A stretch of 36,496 bases of DNA from the NCBI GenBank assembly GCA_017470995.1, contig JAFUXI010000057.1:1-36496 (forward strand), in the 5' to 3' direction. Shown piece after piece: positions 22,950 to 31,447 of the stretch. The first letter of the stretch is position 1, and each line of letters opens with the position of its first letter. The notes under the pieces were generated by a model that saw only the letters and a program-made list of their open reading frames with translations, was not told the DNA's origin and did not search any database. The position numbers and the translations under genes were made by a program. The stretch is from Spirochaetales bacterium. GTDB lineage: Bacteria; Spirochaetota; Spirochaetia; Sphaerochaetales; Sphaerochaetaceae.

Positions 22950-23702
22950 ATGGGAACCAGAATCACAGGCATCCATGCAATCGAAGAGGCTCTTAAGAAC
23001 GCCTCGAGAGGAAGCACCCTTTATCTCCTGCGTGGAGACAAGCGCAACAGCTCCCTGGAGTTCAAGGCCATGGCCAACGGAAAGACCGCAGTCAAGAAGG
23101 TATCGGAAATCGAACTCAACAGACTGGCAGGTTCGGAGGACCATAGGGGAGCGGTCCTGGATCTGGGAATCAGGACCATGCAGAGCCAGGGCGGAAGAAT
23201 CCGAGAGATGTCCGTCGTCGATTTCTGCAAGAGCCTCAAGGAGAACGACGGGGCCCTGGTGCTCGCCTTGGATGAAATAACCGATCCGCACAACCTCGGA
23301 GCCATCCTCAGAAGCGCCGACCTGTTCTCGGCAGCCCTGATAATCGTCCCCGAGCGCAGAAGCGCAAGCGCAAACGAGACGGTCATCAGAATCTCCTCGG
23401 GCGCCGCACAGTATGTGACTATGGCAACGGTACCGAATCTTGCCCGCGAGCTGGATGTACTGAAGCAGTACGGCTTCTGGGTCTACGGTGCGGACATGAA
23501 CGGAGACAGCTCCTACAACATGAAGTTCCCAAAGAGGACAGTCATTGTCATGGGAAGCGAGGGAAGCGGCATGAGGTCCCTGGTAAGGGCCAAATGCGAT
23601 CACATCGTCTCCATTCCGATGTCCGGACACATCGATTCGCTCAATGTCTCGGTTGCAGCCGGGATTCTCATGTACGAGTTCAGAAGGAGCAACCCGGTTT
23701 GA
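22950..23702 (+). CDS. rlmB: TrmH family 23S rRNA 2'-O-methyltransferase (RlmB)
   Basis: 250 residues. An N-terminal L30-like substrate-binding part (begins G-T-R-I-T-G-I-H-A-I-E-E-A-L) precedes the SPOUT catalytic domain. Motif 1 is D-P-H-N-L-G-A-I-L-R-S-A-D, motif 2 V-M-G-S-E-G-S-G-M, and motif 3 I-P-M-S-G-H-I-D-S-L-N-V-S-V-A-A-G-I. RlmB methylates G2251 of 23S rRNA in E. coli. ATG 22950 is preferred over ATG 22947 because the GAGG at the dnaJ stop is then 6 nt away. The next gene's TTG start overlaps its stop. Confidence 0.93.
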   Translation: MGTRITGIHAIEEALKNASRGSTLYLLRGDKRNSSLEFKAMANGKTAVKKVSEIELNRLAGSEDHRGAVLDLGIRTMQSQGGRIREMSVVDFCKSLKENDGALVLALDEITDPHNLGAILRSADLFSAALIIVPERRSASANETVIRISSGAAQYVTMATVPNLARELDVLKQYGFWVYGADMNGDSSYNMKFPKRTVIVMGSEGSGMRSLVRAKCDHIVSIPMSGHIDSLNVSVAAGILMYEFRRSNPV

Positions 23703-24826
23703 GGCGGATTCCTGCAGTCCTTGCAGTACTGTTCTGTGCTCTGCTGCTCTGTTGTTGTAGCGGGAACGTGCCGCTGAAGGCTTCCTATACTTCAAGCAGC
23801 TACACGCTGAGTCTTGAAGGAGACAAAGTCGTCTCCGACACCGACTGGGTGGTGAACCTGAATAAACCCAAGGACAGGGATTTCGTAATCCTCAATATCA
23901 CTGACATACAGTTGAGTACCACCGAGTACATCCTCAATTTCGACCACATCAGGGATATGGTCACATCCCTTGTAGAGAAAACGAAGCCCGACCTGATCAC
24001 CTATCTGGGCGATATGTCCTACGGACACTGGTGCTCGGATCTGGGCATCTGCTCCTTCATAGACAGTCTCGGCATCCCATGGGCTCCGGTCTTCGGCAAC
24101 CATGACATGGAGGATTCGGGAATGGCTCCCGATACCCTTGCTCAGGTTTTCAGAAGCTTCCGAAACTGTGTCTTCAGGGACGGCCCGAACCTTCTTGCCG
24201 TCGATCCGTCATACAACGTCGAGGACAAGGGCAACTATGTCGTAAACATCGTAGACGTGAAGGACGATGCCTTCAAGGTCGTAAAGTCGCTTGTTTTCTT
24301 CAATTCCGGAACAGAAGGCGCAACGGATCTTCAGATGCAGTGGTATCAGGACTGCATGGACAGCGTATGTTCCTATGGCGGATCCGATCCGGTTTCCTCT
24401 GCCGTCTTCATGCACATTCCCATCTACGAGTACCGAACGGCAATCCTTGCCGCATGCAAATCCCGCTATGTAACACCGGCAGAAAGCTATGACCCATCGT
24501 CATGGAACCCCGGCTACGAAGGATCCTTCGGGGTCTGGTACGAGGGAATAGGGTACAAGAGCGGAAAGCCCGGCTTTGCGGACCTTCTGAAGGCCAAGGG
24601 CAATGACCTTCTGGTCTGCGGCCACAACCACACCAACAGTTTCTGCGTCAATTACGAAGGAATGACATATCTCTATGCCCTGAAGACCGGGCCCGGATGT
24701 TACTACGAAGAGGGTATGGAAGGCGGAACCGAAATAAGGGTTTCCGCATCAGGCTCTTTCGATGTCACACACTGGTATTTCTACGACGGGCAGGGCTGCT
24801 TCGACCGCCCGCAGGACTTCATCTGA
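23699..24826 (+). CDS. Metallophosphoesterase lipoprotein
   Basis: 375 residues from TTG 23699, which overlaps the rlmB stop (TTGA) and has AAGGAG 9 nt upstream. Upstream in-frame ATGs lie inside rlmB. The N-terminus R-R-I-P then a hydrophobic run ending L-L-L-C-C-C-S-G is a lipoprotein signal. Calcineurin-like motifs follow in order: T-D-I-Q (Asp69, with Gln where His is usual), L-G-D (Asp105), F-G-N-H-D (134-136), M-H-I-P, and C-G-H-N-H. It is probably a periplasm-facing phosphoesterase; substrate unknown. Its 3' end overlaps the convergent barrel gene by 8 bp. Confidence 0.88.
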   Translation: MRRIPAVLAVLFCALLLCCCSGNVPLKASYTSSSYTLSLEGDKVVSDTDWVVNLNKPKDRDFVILNITDIQLSTTEYILNFDHIRDMVTSLVEKTKPDLITYLGDMSYGHWCSDLGICSFIDSLGIPWAPVFGNHDMEDSGMAPDTLAQVFRSFRNCVFRDGPNLLAVDPSYNVEDKGNYVVNIVDVKDDAFKVVKSLVFFNSGTEGATDLQMQWYQDCMDSVCSYGGSDPVSSAVFMHIPIYEYRTAILAACKSRYVTPAESYDPSSWNPGYEGSFGVWYEGIGYKSGKPGFADLLKAKGNDLLVCGHNHTNSFCVNYEGMTYLYALKTGPGCYYEEGMEGGTEIRVSASGSFDVTHWYFYDGQGCFDRPQDFI

Positions 24827-25403
24827 TTCTGAAAGACAATCCCGCACGGCAGCCTGTCAGAACCGAGTTGTAGCTGACATTGGGAATCCTTATCAACGGC
24901 TTCTCGAATCCCGGGACATAGACCATGCTCAGCAGGGAAAAGCCTCCTGCCAGAAACAGCGAAGTCTTCTCACCCAGATCAAAGACAATCTTAGTGGTGG
25001 GTCTGAGAACAGCCTCGAAGCTTTTTATTACGGGCTCGGTTCCGAATATTATGTCAAAGCCCGCATACAGGCGGCAGCCGCGATTGCCCAGAAGCCTCAG
25101 GTAGGTGTAAATGTCGGCGCCGAAGAAGTCCGTCAGCCCGAGCTTGAACCCCTCCCAGAACGTAAGGTCATTGAAAATCTGCCCGGCAATGCCGTCCACG
25201 ATGCACTGTATGGGAAACGGAGTCTCCAGATCCAGGCCGAACTGCCAGTTTCCGGTATTGCAGATCACACCCGCTCCCGATAGCAGGCCCAGATGCACAT
25301 CCACATCAAGCCTGTTTCCTTCCGATGCCCCTAAGCTTGGCATAAAAAACAGAGCAAGAATCAGAAATAGAACAAAAAAACCTGTAGATTTTGTTAATGG
25401 CAT
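24819..25403 (-). CDS. Outer-membrane beta-barrel-like protein
   Basis: 194 residues: a signal peptide (about 1-26, ending S-L-G-A-S), then alternating hydrophobic strands with Gly/Tyr turns (L-Y-A-G-F-D-I-I-F-G, S-L-F-L-A-G-G-F-S-L-L, C-R-A-G-L-S-F-R-I-R at the end), as in a small barrel. Two or three Cys are scattered. No named family. It lies 7 nt after the stop of the lipoprotein gene at 25411 with AAGGTGG 12 nt upstream, so the two are one operon. It overlaps the 3' end of the convergent metallophosphoesterase gene. Confidence 0.72.
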   Translation of the reverse strand: MPLTKSTGFFVLFLILALFFMPSLGASEGNRLDVDVHLGLLSGAGVICNTGNWQFGLDLETPFPIQCIVDGIAGQIFNDLTFWEGFKLGLTDFFGADIYTYLRLLGNRGCRLYAGFDIIFGTEPVIKSFEAVLRPTTKIVFDLGEKTSLFLAGGFSLLSMVYVPGFEKPLIRIPNVSYNSVLTGCRAGLSFRIR

Positions 25404-25410
25404 TATCTAT

Positions 25411-26658
25411 TTAATCCACCTTAACCAAATCCTGGAAAGCTTCTGCGCTTTCCTGAATCTTTGTCATAGCAGTTGAGATCAGATCCTGCACCCACAGTGA
25501 ATATGAATCAGCATCTTTGGTCACGAATGTAATTCCATGCTCTTCACTGGCCGTAAAGGATTCGATAACCTTTCCGGTTATGACCTCTGAGACGCTGTTA
25601 TCCGTTGTATCGATTCTGACAAGCTTATCGTCCCCGCTGATATAGAGGTAATCCCCTGCAGTGTCCCAGCAATTGAACCTGGTCAGTCCCGTGTCGATAG
25701 TGTGGACATCAGTTATTGTTCCATCCTCTGCAGTGATACAGATAAGCGACTGAGCATGCGTGTTCAAACCATAGACTTTCCCGTTTATGGAAACGAATAC
25801 ATCACTGGAAGGGAATATTCCAGGATAGGTTTTTAGTTCACTGATATCCGCATTGCTGTTTGCAGAATCAAATTCGATTGATACATACCCGTTTTCTGAG
25901 ATGAAATAGAAAACACCATCATCAGCGATGAAAGAGCCGTAGAACCTTTCGTTAATATCTTTGACTACAGAAGATCCACTCTTGGGGACAGCAACAATTA
26001 TGGTATTTTTCCCTTTTACTGCATCATGGGATACGGCAGCAGTATTTTCGAATGAATCAACAAGAAGCGAGTCTGCAGAATCTCCACCGCGCATTTCTCC
26101 GCTATCGTATGTGAAGAAAGTTTGAATGCTGTTCTCGGCTCTGTCATACTTCATGATTGTGAATCCCGTCATATCATTGAAGTTTTCTTTTTTGGTGCTG
26201 AGATACCTTCCGAGATAGTAAACGTCTCCGTTTTCCTTGATTTTGAATTGCCTTTTGAGAATGTAGTTGTCATGAAGGACATGGTCCATCGACGAATGGT
26301 TATTCGCTTTAATGTGGTTGAGGCAAATGCCATAACCGTCAGAAGTACGTACAAGGATAAGAGGGAGACCGAAACTGATAAGGATGTAGTCCTCATTCAG
26401 TTGATAAATCTTATCCGGCAATGCTGTGTATCCGGAATTGTTTGTTGCAATCGGGAAGTCAAATGATACGTTCTTGACTTCGTTGTCCTTCGTAATTTCC
26501 CCGAAATCCGAACCGATTCCCTTGGAAGTTCCTACACTTCCAATATATAGGTTCTTAGCATCTGAGAGATCGAAGACTCCTCTTCCGGTTGGTTTTTCGG
26601 CACAGGAAATACAGAATACAAGACAACAAGTCATAAGAATCAGAAAGGTCCTCTTCAT
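25411..26658 (-). CDS. Putative beta-propeller lipoprotein
   Basis: 415 residues. The start at 26658 opens a lipoprotein signal ending F-C-I-S-C-A-E-K (Cys19) with AGAGGT 6 nt upstream; an in-frame ATG at 26757 would add 33 residues of non-secretory sequence. The mature protein has repeated short blade-like segments (Y-L-G-R-Y-L, V-Y-G-L-N, D-Y-L-Y-I-S-G-D-D-K-L-V-R-I-D, G-I-T-F-V-T) that suggest a beta-propeller. No enzyme motif or named family. It is more A/T-rich than the chaperone genes. Confidence 0.75.
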   Translation of the reverse strand: MKRTFLILMTCCLVFCISCAEKPTGRGVFDLSDAKNLYIGSVGTSKGIGSDFGEITKDNEVKNVSFDFPIATNNSGYTALPDKIYQLNEDYILISFGLPLILVRTSDGYGICLNHIKANNHSSMDHVLHDNYILKRQFKIKENGDVYYLGRYLSTKKENFNDMTGFTIMKYDRAENSIQTFFTYDSGEMRGGDSADSLLVDSFENTAAVSHDAVKGKNTIIVAVPKSGSSVVKDINERFYGSFIADDGVFYFISENGYVSIEFDSANSNADISELKTYPGIFPSSDVFVSINGKVYGLNTHAQSLICITAEDGTITDVHTIDTGLTRFNCWDTAGDYLYISGDDKLVRIDTTDNSVSEVITGKVIESFTASEEHGITFVTKDADSYSLWVQDLISTAMTKIQESAEAFQDLVKVD

Positions 26659-26675
26659 CGCAATACCTCTGTTGT

Positions 26676-26705
26676 ATTGTATGACAATCATATTTATGAA
26701 CGCAA
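26676..26705 (-). promoter_or_regulatory. Promoter of beta-propeller lipoprotein operon
   Basis: Minus strand: TTGCGT, 18-bp spacer, TACAAT (five of six -10 bases), about 17 nt before the ATG, with the SD AGAGGT in the short leader. Confidence 0.5.
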
Positions 26706-26750
26706 TCGGATATGATTCCATAAGGTCGTATATGGTTTCCTTTTCTTTTG

Positions 26751-26799
26751 TTGACAAAAGAGAGTAGTAGTATTACTTTATCCATAAGGAGTAATACTA
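26751..26799 (+). promoter_or_regulatory. Antitoxin promoter with paired palindromic operators
   Basis: A consensus TTGACA (26751-26756), 17-bp spacer and TACTTT (26774-26779). Two copies of the small palindrome AGTA-W-TACT (26769-26777 and 26790-26798) are centred 21 bp apart, two helical turns. Together they make a 10-bp inverted repeat (26768-26777 with 26790-26799). The first covers the -10, the second the SD (AAGGAG, 26786-26791) up to the ATG. This is what an autorepressing ribbon-helix-helix antitoxin would bind; in RNA the same repeat could hide the SD. Confidence 0.7.
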
Positions 26800-27059
26800 T
26801 GTGCACTATTTCATGCAAAGTTGATGATGAGGTGAAGGCTAATTCCGAGGCAATTTTCGAGTCGTTGGGCATTACCATGTCTGCTGCAATCAACATGTTT
26901 CTCCGTGCAACCATCAGGGAAGAAGGATTACCGATAAATACAAAACTGAAAACAAGGGATGAGTTGATTCTCGAAAGGGTAAAGGAAGCTGAAAATCCAG
27001 AGAATCTGAGCCCCGTTTTCTCAAGTATGGAAGAAGCAAAGGCCTGGTTGAAGCCTTGA
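26799..27059 (+). CDS. DinJ/RelB-type antitoxin, apparently orphan
   Basis: 86 residues. The N-terminus (T-I-S-C-K-V-D-D-E-V-K-A-N-S-E-A-I-F-E-S-L-G) and the next helix (T-M-S-A-A-I-N-M-F-L-R) are the ribbon-helix-helix DNA-binding pattern of the RelB/DinJ family. The C-terminal part ending S-M-E-E-A-K-A-W-L would be toxin-binding. The start at 26799 has AAGGAG 7 nt upstream; an in-frame start at 26748 lies upstream of the -35. No toxin gene follows: 38 bases separate it from a convergent PAP2 gene. It may be a solo antitoxin or regulator, or a remnant. Confidence 0.88.
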   Translation: MCTISCKVDDEVKANSEAIFESLGITMSAAINMFLRATIREEGLPINTKLKTRDELILERVKEAENPENLSPVFSSMEEAKAWLKP

Positions 27060-27096
27060 ACTCTGTTATACGGGAACTCATTCTGACTTATTCTGA

Positions 27097-27762
27097 TTAT
27101 TGGAAACTCTTGGAGAATACGAGGCCGAAGGGGGAGACGGAAACTTCAATGTTCTTGTCTGCAAACAGGGTGTGAAGGGCAGGAATGCCTATTCCGATGG
27201 CAGTACCTATGAGTGCACCCGCAAGGACGTCGGTGGCAAAATGGTTGCCGCTTGCAACCCTGAGGACGGCAACTGTTGCTGCCAGCGAATAGGAGATTGC
27301 CGTTACCGGAATTCTCCACTTGGATTCGGGATTGTATTTCCAGAACACGTAGGAGGCAAACGAGGCTCCTGCGAAACTCATGGAAGTATGGCACGAAGGG
27401 AAGGATCTGTTCCAGCTGCCCGAATCAACCTTTTCTTGGGGATAGCCGTCGTAGTACATGTATGGCCTGGGCCTTCCGACCAAATGCTTGATTATCTCGG
27501 TTGTCCCCCAGGTGAGAGCCAGAGTCTCGGCATACATCAGACCTATGGTCACATACTGGTCGGGTCCCTGTGAGAGAAGCACTGCAGGTGCTGACATGGC
27601 GGCAATCTCAAGTACTGTGGCGGCATTGTCCTTTACCGGGTCATAGCTGTTCATGAACGTCCTGTCGAAGCTGTTTACGCTCTCATGATCGAGGGGAAAG
27701 GCAGACGCATGGAAGCATACTGCAAGCAGGATGATCAGAATTGCTGCAGCAGACCTTCTCAT
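27097..27762 (-). CDS. PAP2-family phosphatase (exported)
   Basis: 221 residues from ATG 27762, which overlaps the stop of the upstream Wzi gene (ATGA). Signal peptide about 1-21 (ends H-A-S-A). The three PAP2 signatures are complete: K-H-L-V-G-R-P-R-P, P-S-C-H-T-S (Cys where Gly is usual), and R-V-A-S-G-N-H-F-A-T-D. Further hydrophobic helices suggest inner-membrane anchoring. PAP2 enzymes dephosphorylate lipid phosphates such as undecaprenyl pyrophosphate, phosphatidate or lipid A phosphates; which one is not decidable. It is the last gene of the leftward Wzi operon. Confidence 0.92.
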   Translation of the reverse strand: MRRSAAAILIILLAVCFHASAFPLDHESVNSFDRTFMNSYDPVKDNAATVLEIAAMSAPAVLLSQGPDQYVTIGLMYAETLALTWGTTEIIKHLVGRPRPYMYYDGYPQEKVDSGSWNRSFPSCHTSMSFAGASFASYVFWKYNPESKWRIPVTAISYSLAATVAVLRVASGNHFATDVLAGALIGTAIGIGIPALHTLFADKNIEVSVSPFGLVFSKSFQ

Positions 27763-29549
27763 AATCTGATGTTTGCTCCTATGGAGAACTGGGTATCTGT
27801 TTTTCCGTTGCTGTATTCCTTTGTTCCGGAATTGAAGTTCCACTTGCCGATCCAGTCAAGCTCGGCCTCGAGGGTTACGCCCGGCCAGTTGAAGAAGCTG
27901 TCCATTTTCATCTCGATGTTGGAAGAAAGATAAATCGCTCTGGTCCAGTTCGTGCCCGACGGAGTCTTTCCCTCGTAGTTGGGCCAGCCCTCGTTCTTGT
28001 TGTCTTTGTTGTGTGAGACAAACAGGTTGAACTCTCCCTGCTGCAGCAGTCTGCCGTAGAGCTTTGCCTTCAGGATTCCCGGCAGGTTGTAGACTGTGCC
28101 GATTTCCAGGGTCTCGACATCTCCTCCATAGGGGAAGCCGATGTACTCGAATACCAGGGCGTTGCTTCCGAAGCTGTCGTAGCTGGTATCGGGCTGATAC
28201 TGGCTGTCGGTGGTCAGGTGGAAGTAGCGTGTCATCTTCACGAAGTCCACCTGATCGCGTCTGTACAGAAGCGGGGTGGTGTAGGCGAACTCGGCATAGA
28301 ATCTGGCAACGCCGTCTCCTATGGCTGCAGTGTACTTTGCACCGGTGACTAGGCCCCAGGCATCGCCCTGATCCGGGTTCTCGTTTGGAGCTACTGCCTG
28401 GTCGAGGGCGAACTGACCGTAGAACTCAGCGCCCTTGAATGCTGCCCAGTTGACCTCGGCATAGGCAATGGCATTGAACATGCTGCGGTTGTTGAGGTTG
28501 TGCCAGATAAAGGCCGGATTGAAGAAGGAGTAGTCGACGACCTGCGTTCCGTCTTCATCCGAGGCGATTTTGAACATCACGTCCTCGGAGATTATGAACG
28601 AAAGCTTCGGTATGGGCCTGAATTCCAGCGTGTGGATCATGAAGATGCGCGTATCATCGGTTCTTGTCTCCCCGTTGTCGGTGATTCCGTTGAGAAAGAG
28701 GTTCGTCCACTGGTACTTGAAGAGGCTGCTGAAGAACGTGACGGACATGTAGTCCTCGAAGTCTGTGTGGTTGTCCACCAGCAGGTTGCCCAGAGTGGAG
28801 TTTCCTATTTCAAGGCGATCGCGTCCGAACTGGATGTTCCAGTTTTCTCCTCCTGCGCTCACCAGGGCACGCTTGGGCCAGATGAAGTCGAACCATTCGC
28901 TCTTGGGAAGAAGGTTGTTGGCAAGCTTCTTGGAGTACTGGTTGGACCAGACCATGATGTGAGCTCCGCTGTCCATCCTGTAGCTTCCGATGTAGCCGTC
29001 CTCCGACATGATGTCGCCTGCGCTGTGGTCCGGATTGAGACGCACGAAGGTATCGTGCCTGGTTACCTTTCCGTAGCCGTACTGCAGGTCGCAGTAGGTG
29101 TAGAAGAGGCTGCCTACGGAGAAGTCCATCGAGAGCTTGGCAAGCGGGCGGCGTGATTCGAAACCGCGCAGCCAGTCTGTATCCAGAACGAAATCCGTGT
29201 CGTTGGAATGCATGTAGCCTTCAAGGGCGAGGTCTATCTTTAGTCCAAGTGCAAAATCACTGAAATTCCACCTGAGGTTTTCGGAAATGATGTCCTGAAT
29301 ACGGTCATAAAGACGCTTTTCTGAACTGTTCAGTTTGGTTTCGTCAATTCTTAACAGAATCAGCTTTGCTTCGGACTGCGACCACGGACGGCTTGTGGAC
29401 GGCCTTGCAAGGCCCTGCAGGCTGTAGAGGTCGTCCATAAGCTCGTAGATCTCGGAGTTCAGCGGGAAGGTTTTCGAGGCCACGTCAGCGGCCATTACGG
29501 CCGCTGAAATGAATGTAAATATCAATAGAAACGCGATAGCTTTCTTCAT
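27759..29549 (-). CDS. Wzi-family outer-membrane protein, paralogue 1
   Basis: 596 residues with a signal peptide (about 1-20). A conserved N-terminal segment (Y-E-L-M-D-D-L-Y, A-R-P-S-T-S-R-P-W-S) is shared by all four paralogues. About 18 predicted barrel strands follow, including the block A-G-G-E-N-W-N with G-R-D-R-L-E-I-G near residue 240, and it ends in F-S-I-G-A-N-I-R-L. This is the layout of the capsule assembly protein Wzi family (PF14052), an outer-membrane barrel that retains surface polysaccharide in E. coli. It follows paralogue 2 after 23 nt and overlaps the PAP2 gene by 4 bp. No capsule synthesis genes are in the window, so the ligand is open. Confidence 0.85.
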   Translation of the reverse strand: MKKAIAFLLIFTFISAAVMAADVASKTFPLNSEIYELMDDLYSLQGLARPSTSRPWSQSEAKLILLRIDETKLNSSEKRLYDRIQDIISENLRWNFSDFALGLKIDLALEGYMHSNDTDFVLDTDWLRGFESRRPLAKLSMDFSVGSLFYTYCDLQYGYGKVTRHDTFVRLNPDHSAGDIMSEDGYIGSYRMDSGAHIMVWSNQYSKKLANNLLPKSEWFDFIWPKRALVSAGGENWNIQFGRDRLEIGNSTLGNLLVDNHTDFEDYMSVTFFSSLFKYQWTNLFLNGITDNGETRTDDTRIFMIHTLEFRPIPKLSFIISEDVMFKIASDEDGTQVVDYSFFNPAFIWHNLNNRSMFNAIAYAEVNWAAFKGAEFYGQFALDQAVAPNENPDQGDAWGLVTGAKYTAAIGDGVARFYAEFAYTTPLLYRRDQVDFVKMTRYFHLTTDSQYQPDTSYDSFGSNALVFEYIGFPYGGDVETLEIGTVYNLPGILKAKLYGRLLQQGEFNLFVSHNKDNKNEGWPNYEGKTPSGTNWTRAIYLSSNIEMKMDSFFNWPGVTLEAELDWIGKWNFNSGTKEYSNGKTDTQFSIGANIRL

Positions 29550-29572
29550 GGGCTCAGAGGTATCGATCTATG

Positions 29573-31339
29573 TCAGATTTCGTATCTGAGGCCCAGGGTG
29601 AGCTGGAAATCGCTGGCGTTCTCGCCTTCGACGTTGTGCTGGTTCTTCACGATGATGAAATCGGCAGCCAGATTTGCGCTAAGGCCTTTTGCGATGGTGT
29701 ACTCACCGGTCAGCGAGAGGACCGTAGTCTTCTCGACTGCATGTTCCTGCAGAAGGGTGTGTGTGGCGTAGTCGTAGTCTGCCGGATCAAAGACATTGTA
29801 GGTGGACGGTGTCTTGACTATGGGTGTGGGATCGTCGTTGCCCTGGTACATGCCCCAGTTGCTGTTGATATCCATGATTCCGTGCTGCATGAACAGAGCT
29901 TCAAGGCCGAGTCTGAACACGCCGGGAAGCTCGTAGGCCATTCTTGCATCAAAGAGCTTGACGTCGTTGCCGTACTTGTATGTGGTGAACATCTTCTTGT
30001 TGACAACTCCGAAACCGTTCACGAAGCTTCTGTATGTTGCATCGAAACCGTAGCCGCTGGCCTCGTTGCTGTTGTAGTGCAGGCCTCTGATGTAGAGATA
30101 GGGATCTGTTTTTGCGAACTCCAGGCTGCCGGTCATGACGCCTTTTCCTGCAGCGAATGCAGCCTTGGCTCCTGCCAGGACTCCGAATGCAGGCGGATTC
30201 CACTTTCCTTCGCCGGGACCGGAGAACTCATCGACTGCGAACTGGGCATAGGCGTTCACGCCCCTGAACGGGGTGTAGTTGGCCTCGAAGACCAGAAGCG
30301 AGTTGGCATTGCGAGGGACGTACTCGTTGTGCATGAAGCCGAACGGATTGATCTGTGCCAAGGTGAAATACTGGGGATCGGGATTGCCTTCGCTGTCCAC
30401 GGCATTCGGATTGGACCAGAACATGCAGGCTTCGTTGATGATAAGTCCCACCTTGTCCCTGAACATGTTGAACTCGATCCTGTGGATCAGAAGGGCCTTA
30501 TAGCCGTCCATGCTGTCATACTGGCTGTTTGCAGTCCCGAACGGGTAGATGGTTGCAACCAGAGAGTACTTGAAGGCATCGAAGAAGGTGTTGAAACGGG
30601 CCATGGTGTGTACGGGGAAGGAATCCGAAAGCATCAGGTTGCCTGTTTCTCCGCTGCCCCAGGACAGTTTGTCGCGGCCTGCCATGAAGGACCAGTTGTT
30701 TCCGCCTGCCGATACGAATGCACGCTCGGGGAAGTGCCAGTTGAATCCGTCGAAAATTGCCCTCTTTGTGAAGAGAAGTTCATTGACGATGGGCATGTTG
30801 ACGGACAGCGCGGGTTTGTAGATGGGGTTGTAGCCGTCGCTGTCGGCATCGGCAATACCCAGATGGAGGTCGAATGAGAAATAGCCGTAGAAACGATTTG
30901 TGGGCCAGGTCTCGAAAGTGAACGAGAGGAACTTCTGTCTGTCCGTGTAGCCATGGAACCAGTCATCATCCAGATTGTACTTCTCGCCGTTGGTGTGGTA
31001 GTAGAACTCGAGGTCCAGGTCCAGGCCGAACTGCATGGCGAAGTTGTCCGCATACTGGCGTCTGGGCTCCGTTGTGATCAGGCCCTCTACATAATCATAG
31101 TAGTTCTGACCTGCATCGGAGAGAGCCGACCTGTCGATCTTGGCCAGCATCTTCTGGAGCTCAGCCTCTGACCAGGGGCCGGAGGAAGAGGGCAGAGCCT
31201 TGCCGGAGAGGATGTACAAAGTCTCCATTGCCTTGTAGACGCCGCTGTCTACCGAATAGATCTTCTGCTGATTCGAATAGGCGAATACAGAAGCCGAAAT
31301 AAGGACTGCGATTGCAACCGCAACCAGAATTCTTTTCAT
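29573..31339 (-). CDS. Wzi-family outer-membrane protein, paralogue 2
   Basis: 588 residues. The start at 31339 begins the signal peptide (ends S-V-F-A before Y-S-N-Q) and has GGGGG 8 nt upstream; the open frame extends far upstream but without secretory sequence. It shares K-I-Y-S-V-D-S-x-V-Y, P-S-S-S-G-P-W-S, and the block S-A-G-G-N-N-W-S with G-R-D-K-L-S-W-G (near residue 221). It ends in L-T-L-G-L-R-Y-E-I. First gene of the leftward operon; its promoter is back to back with that of paralogue 3. Confidence 0.87.
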   Translation of the reverse strand: MKRILVAVAIAVLISASVFAYSNQQKIYSVDSGVYKAMETLYILSGKALPSSSGPWSEAELQKMLAKIDRSALSDAGQNYYDYVEGLITTEPRRQYADNFAMQFGLDLDLEFYYHTNGEKYNLDDDWFHGYTDRQKFLSFTFETWPTNRFYGYFSFDLHLGIADADSDGYNPIYKPALSVNMPIVNELLFTKRAIFDGFNWHFPERAFVSAGGNNWSFMAGRDKLSWGSGETGNLMLSDSFPVHTMARFNTFFDAFKYSLVATIYPFGTANSQYDSMDGYKALLIHRIEFNMFRDKVGLIINEACMFWSNPNAVDSEGNPDPQYFTLAQINPFGFMHNEYVPRNANSLLVFEANYTPFRGVNAYAQFAVDEFSGPGEGKWNPPAFGVLAGAKAAFAAGKGVMTGSLEFAKTDPYLYIRGLHYNSNEASGYGFDATYRSFVNGFGVVNKKMFTTYKYGNDVKLFDARMAYELPGVFRLGLEALFMQHGIMDINSNWGMYQGNDDPTPIVKTPSTYNVFDPADYDYATHTLLQEHAVEKTTVLSLTGEYTIAKGLSANLAADFIIVKNQHNVEGENASDFQLTLGLRYEI

Positions 31340-31373
31340 GATAAGTTCCCCCAAAGGATTGTTGTTCACCTGC

Positions 31374-31402
31374 ATTCTATCAACATATATGGAAAGAGTC
31401 AC
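31374..31402 (-). promoter_or_regulatory. Leftward promoter of Wzi paralogue 2 operon
   Basis: Minus strand: GTGACT (four of six), 17-bp spacer, TAGAAT (five of six), giving a leader of about 28 nt that contains the SD. Its -35 is separated from the rightward -35 by only 9 bp. Confidence 0.6.
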
Positions 31403-31411
31403 CCAAAAAGC

Positions 31412-31440
31412 TTGTCCCTTTGTTGTTTGTTTGCTAAAGT
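31412..31440 (+). promoter_or_regulatory. Rightward promoter of Wzi paralogue 3 operon, leaderless type
   Basis: TTGTCC, 17-bp spacer, TAAAGT (31435-31440), then 7 nt to ATG 31448. The -10 is identical to that of der and no SD is present. Confidence 0.55.
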
Positions 31441-31447
31441 CAAAGCC

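Noticed and set aside
22923-24389. Minus-strand frames opposite rlmB and the metallophosphoesterase gene
   Set aside because: No domains or secretory signals; the sense-strand genes have complete family motifs.
27060-27096. Toxin gene downstream of the antitoxin
   Set aside because: Only 37 bases remain before the convergent PAP2 gene; no reading frame of useful length.
29570-30877. Long plus-strand open frame (435 codons) antisense to Wzi paralogue 2
   Set aside because: Composition is Val/Glu/His/Cys-rich with no domain, signal or SD. It mirrors the codon positions of the well-supported minus-strand barrel gene.
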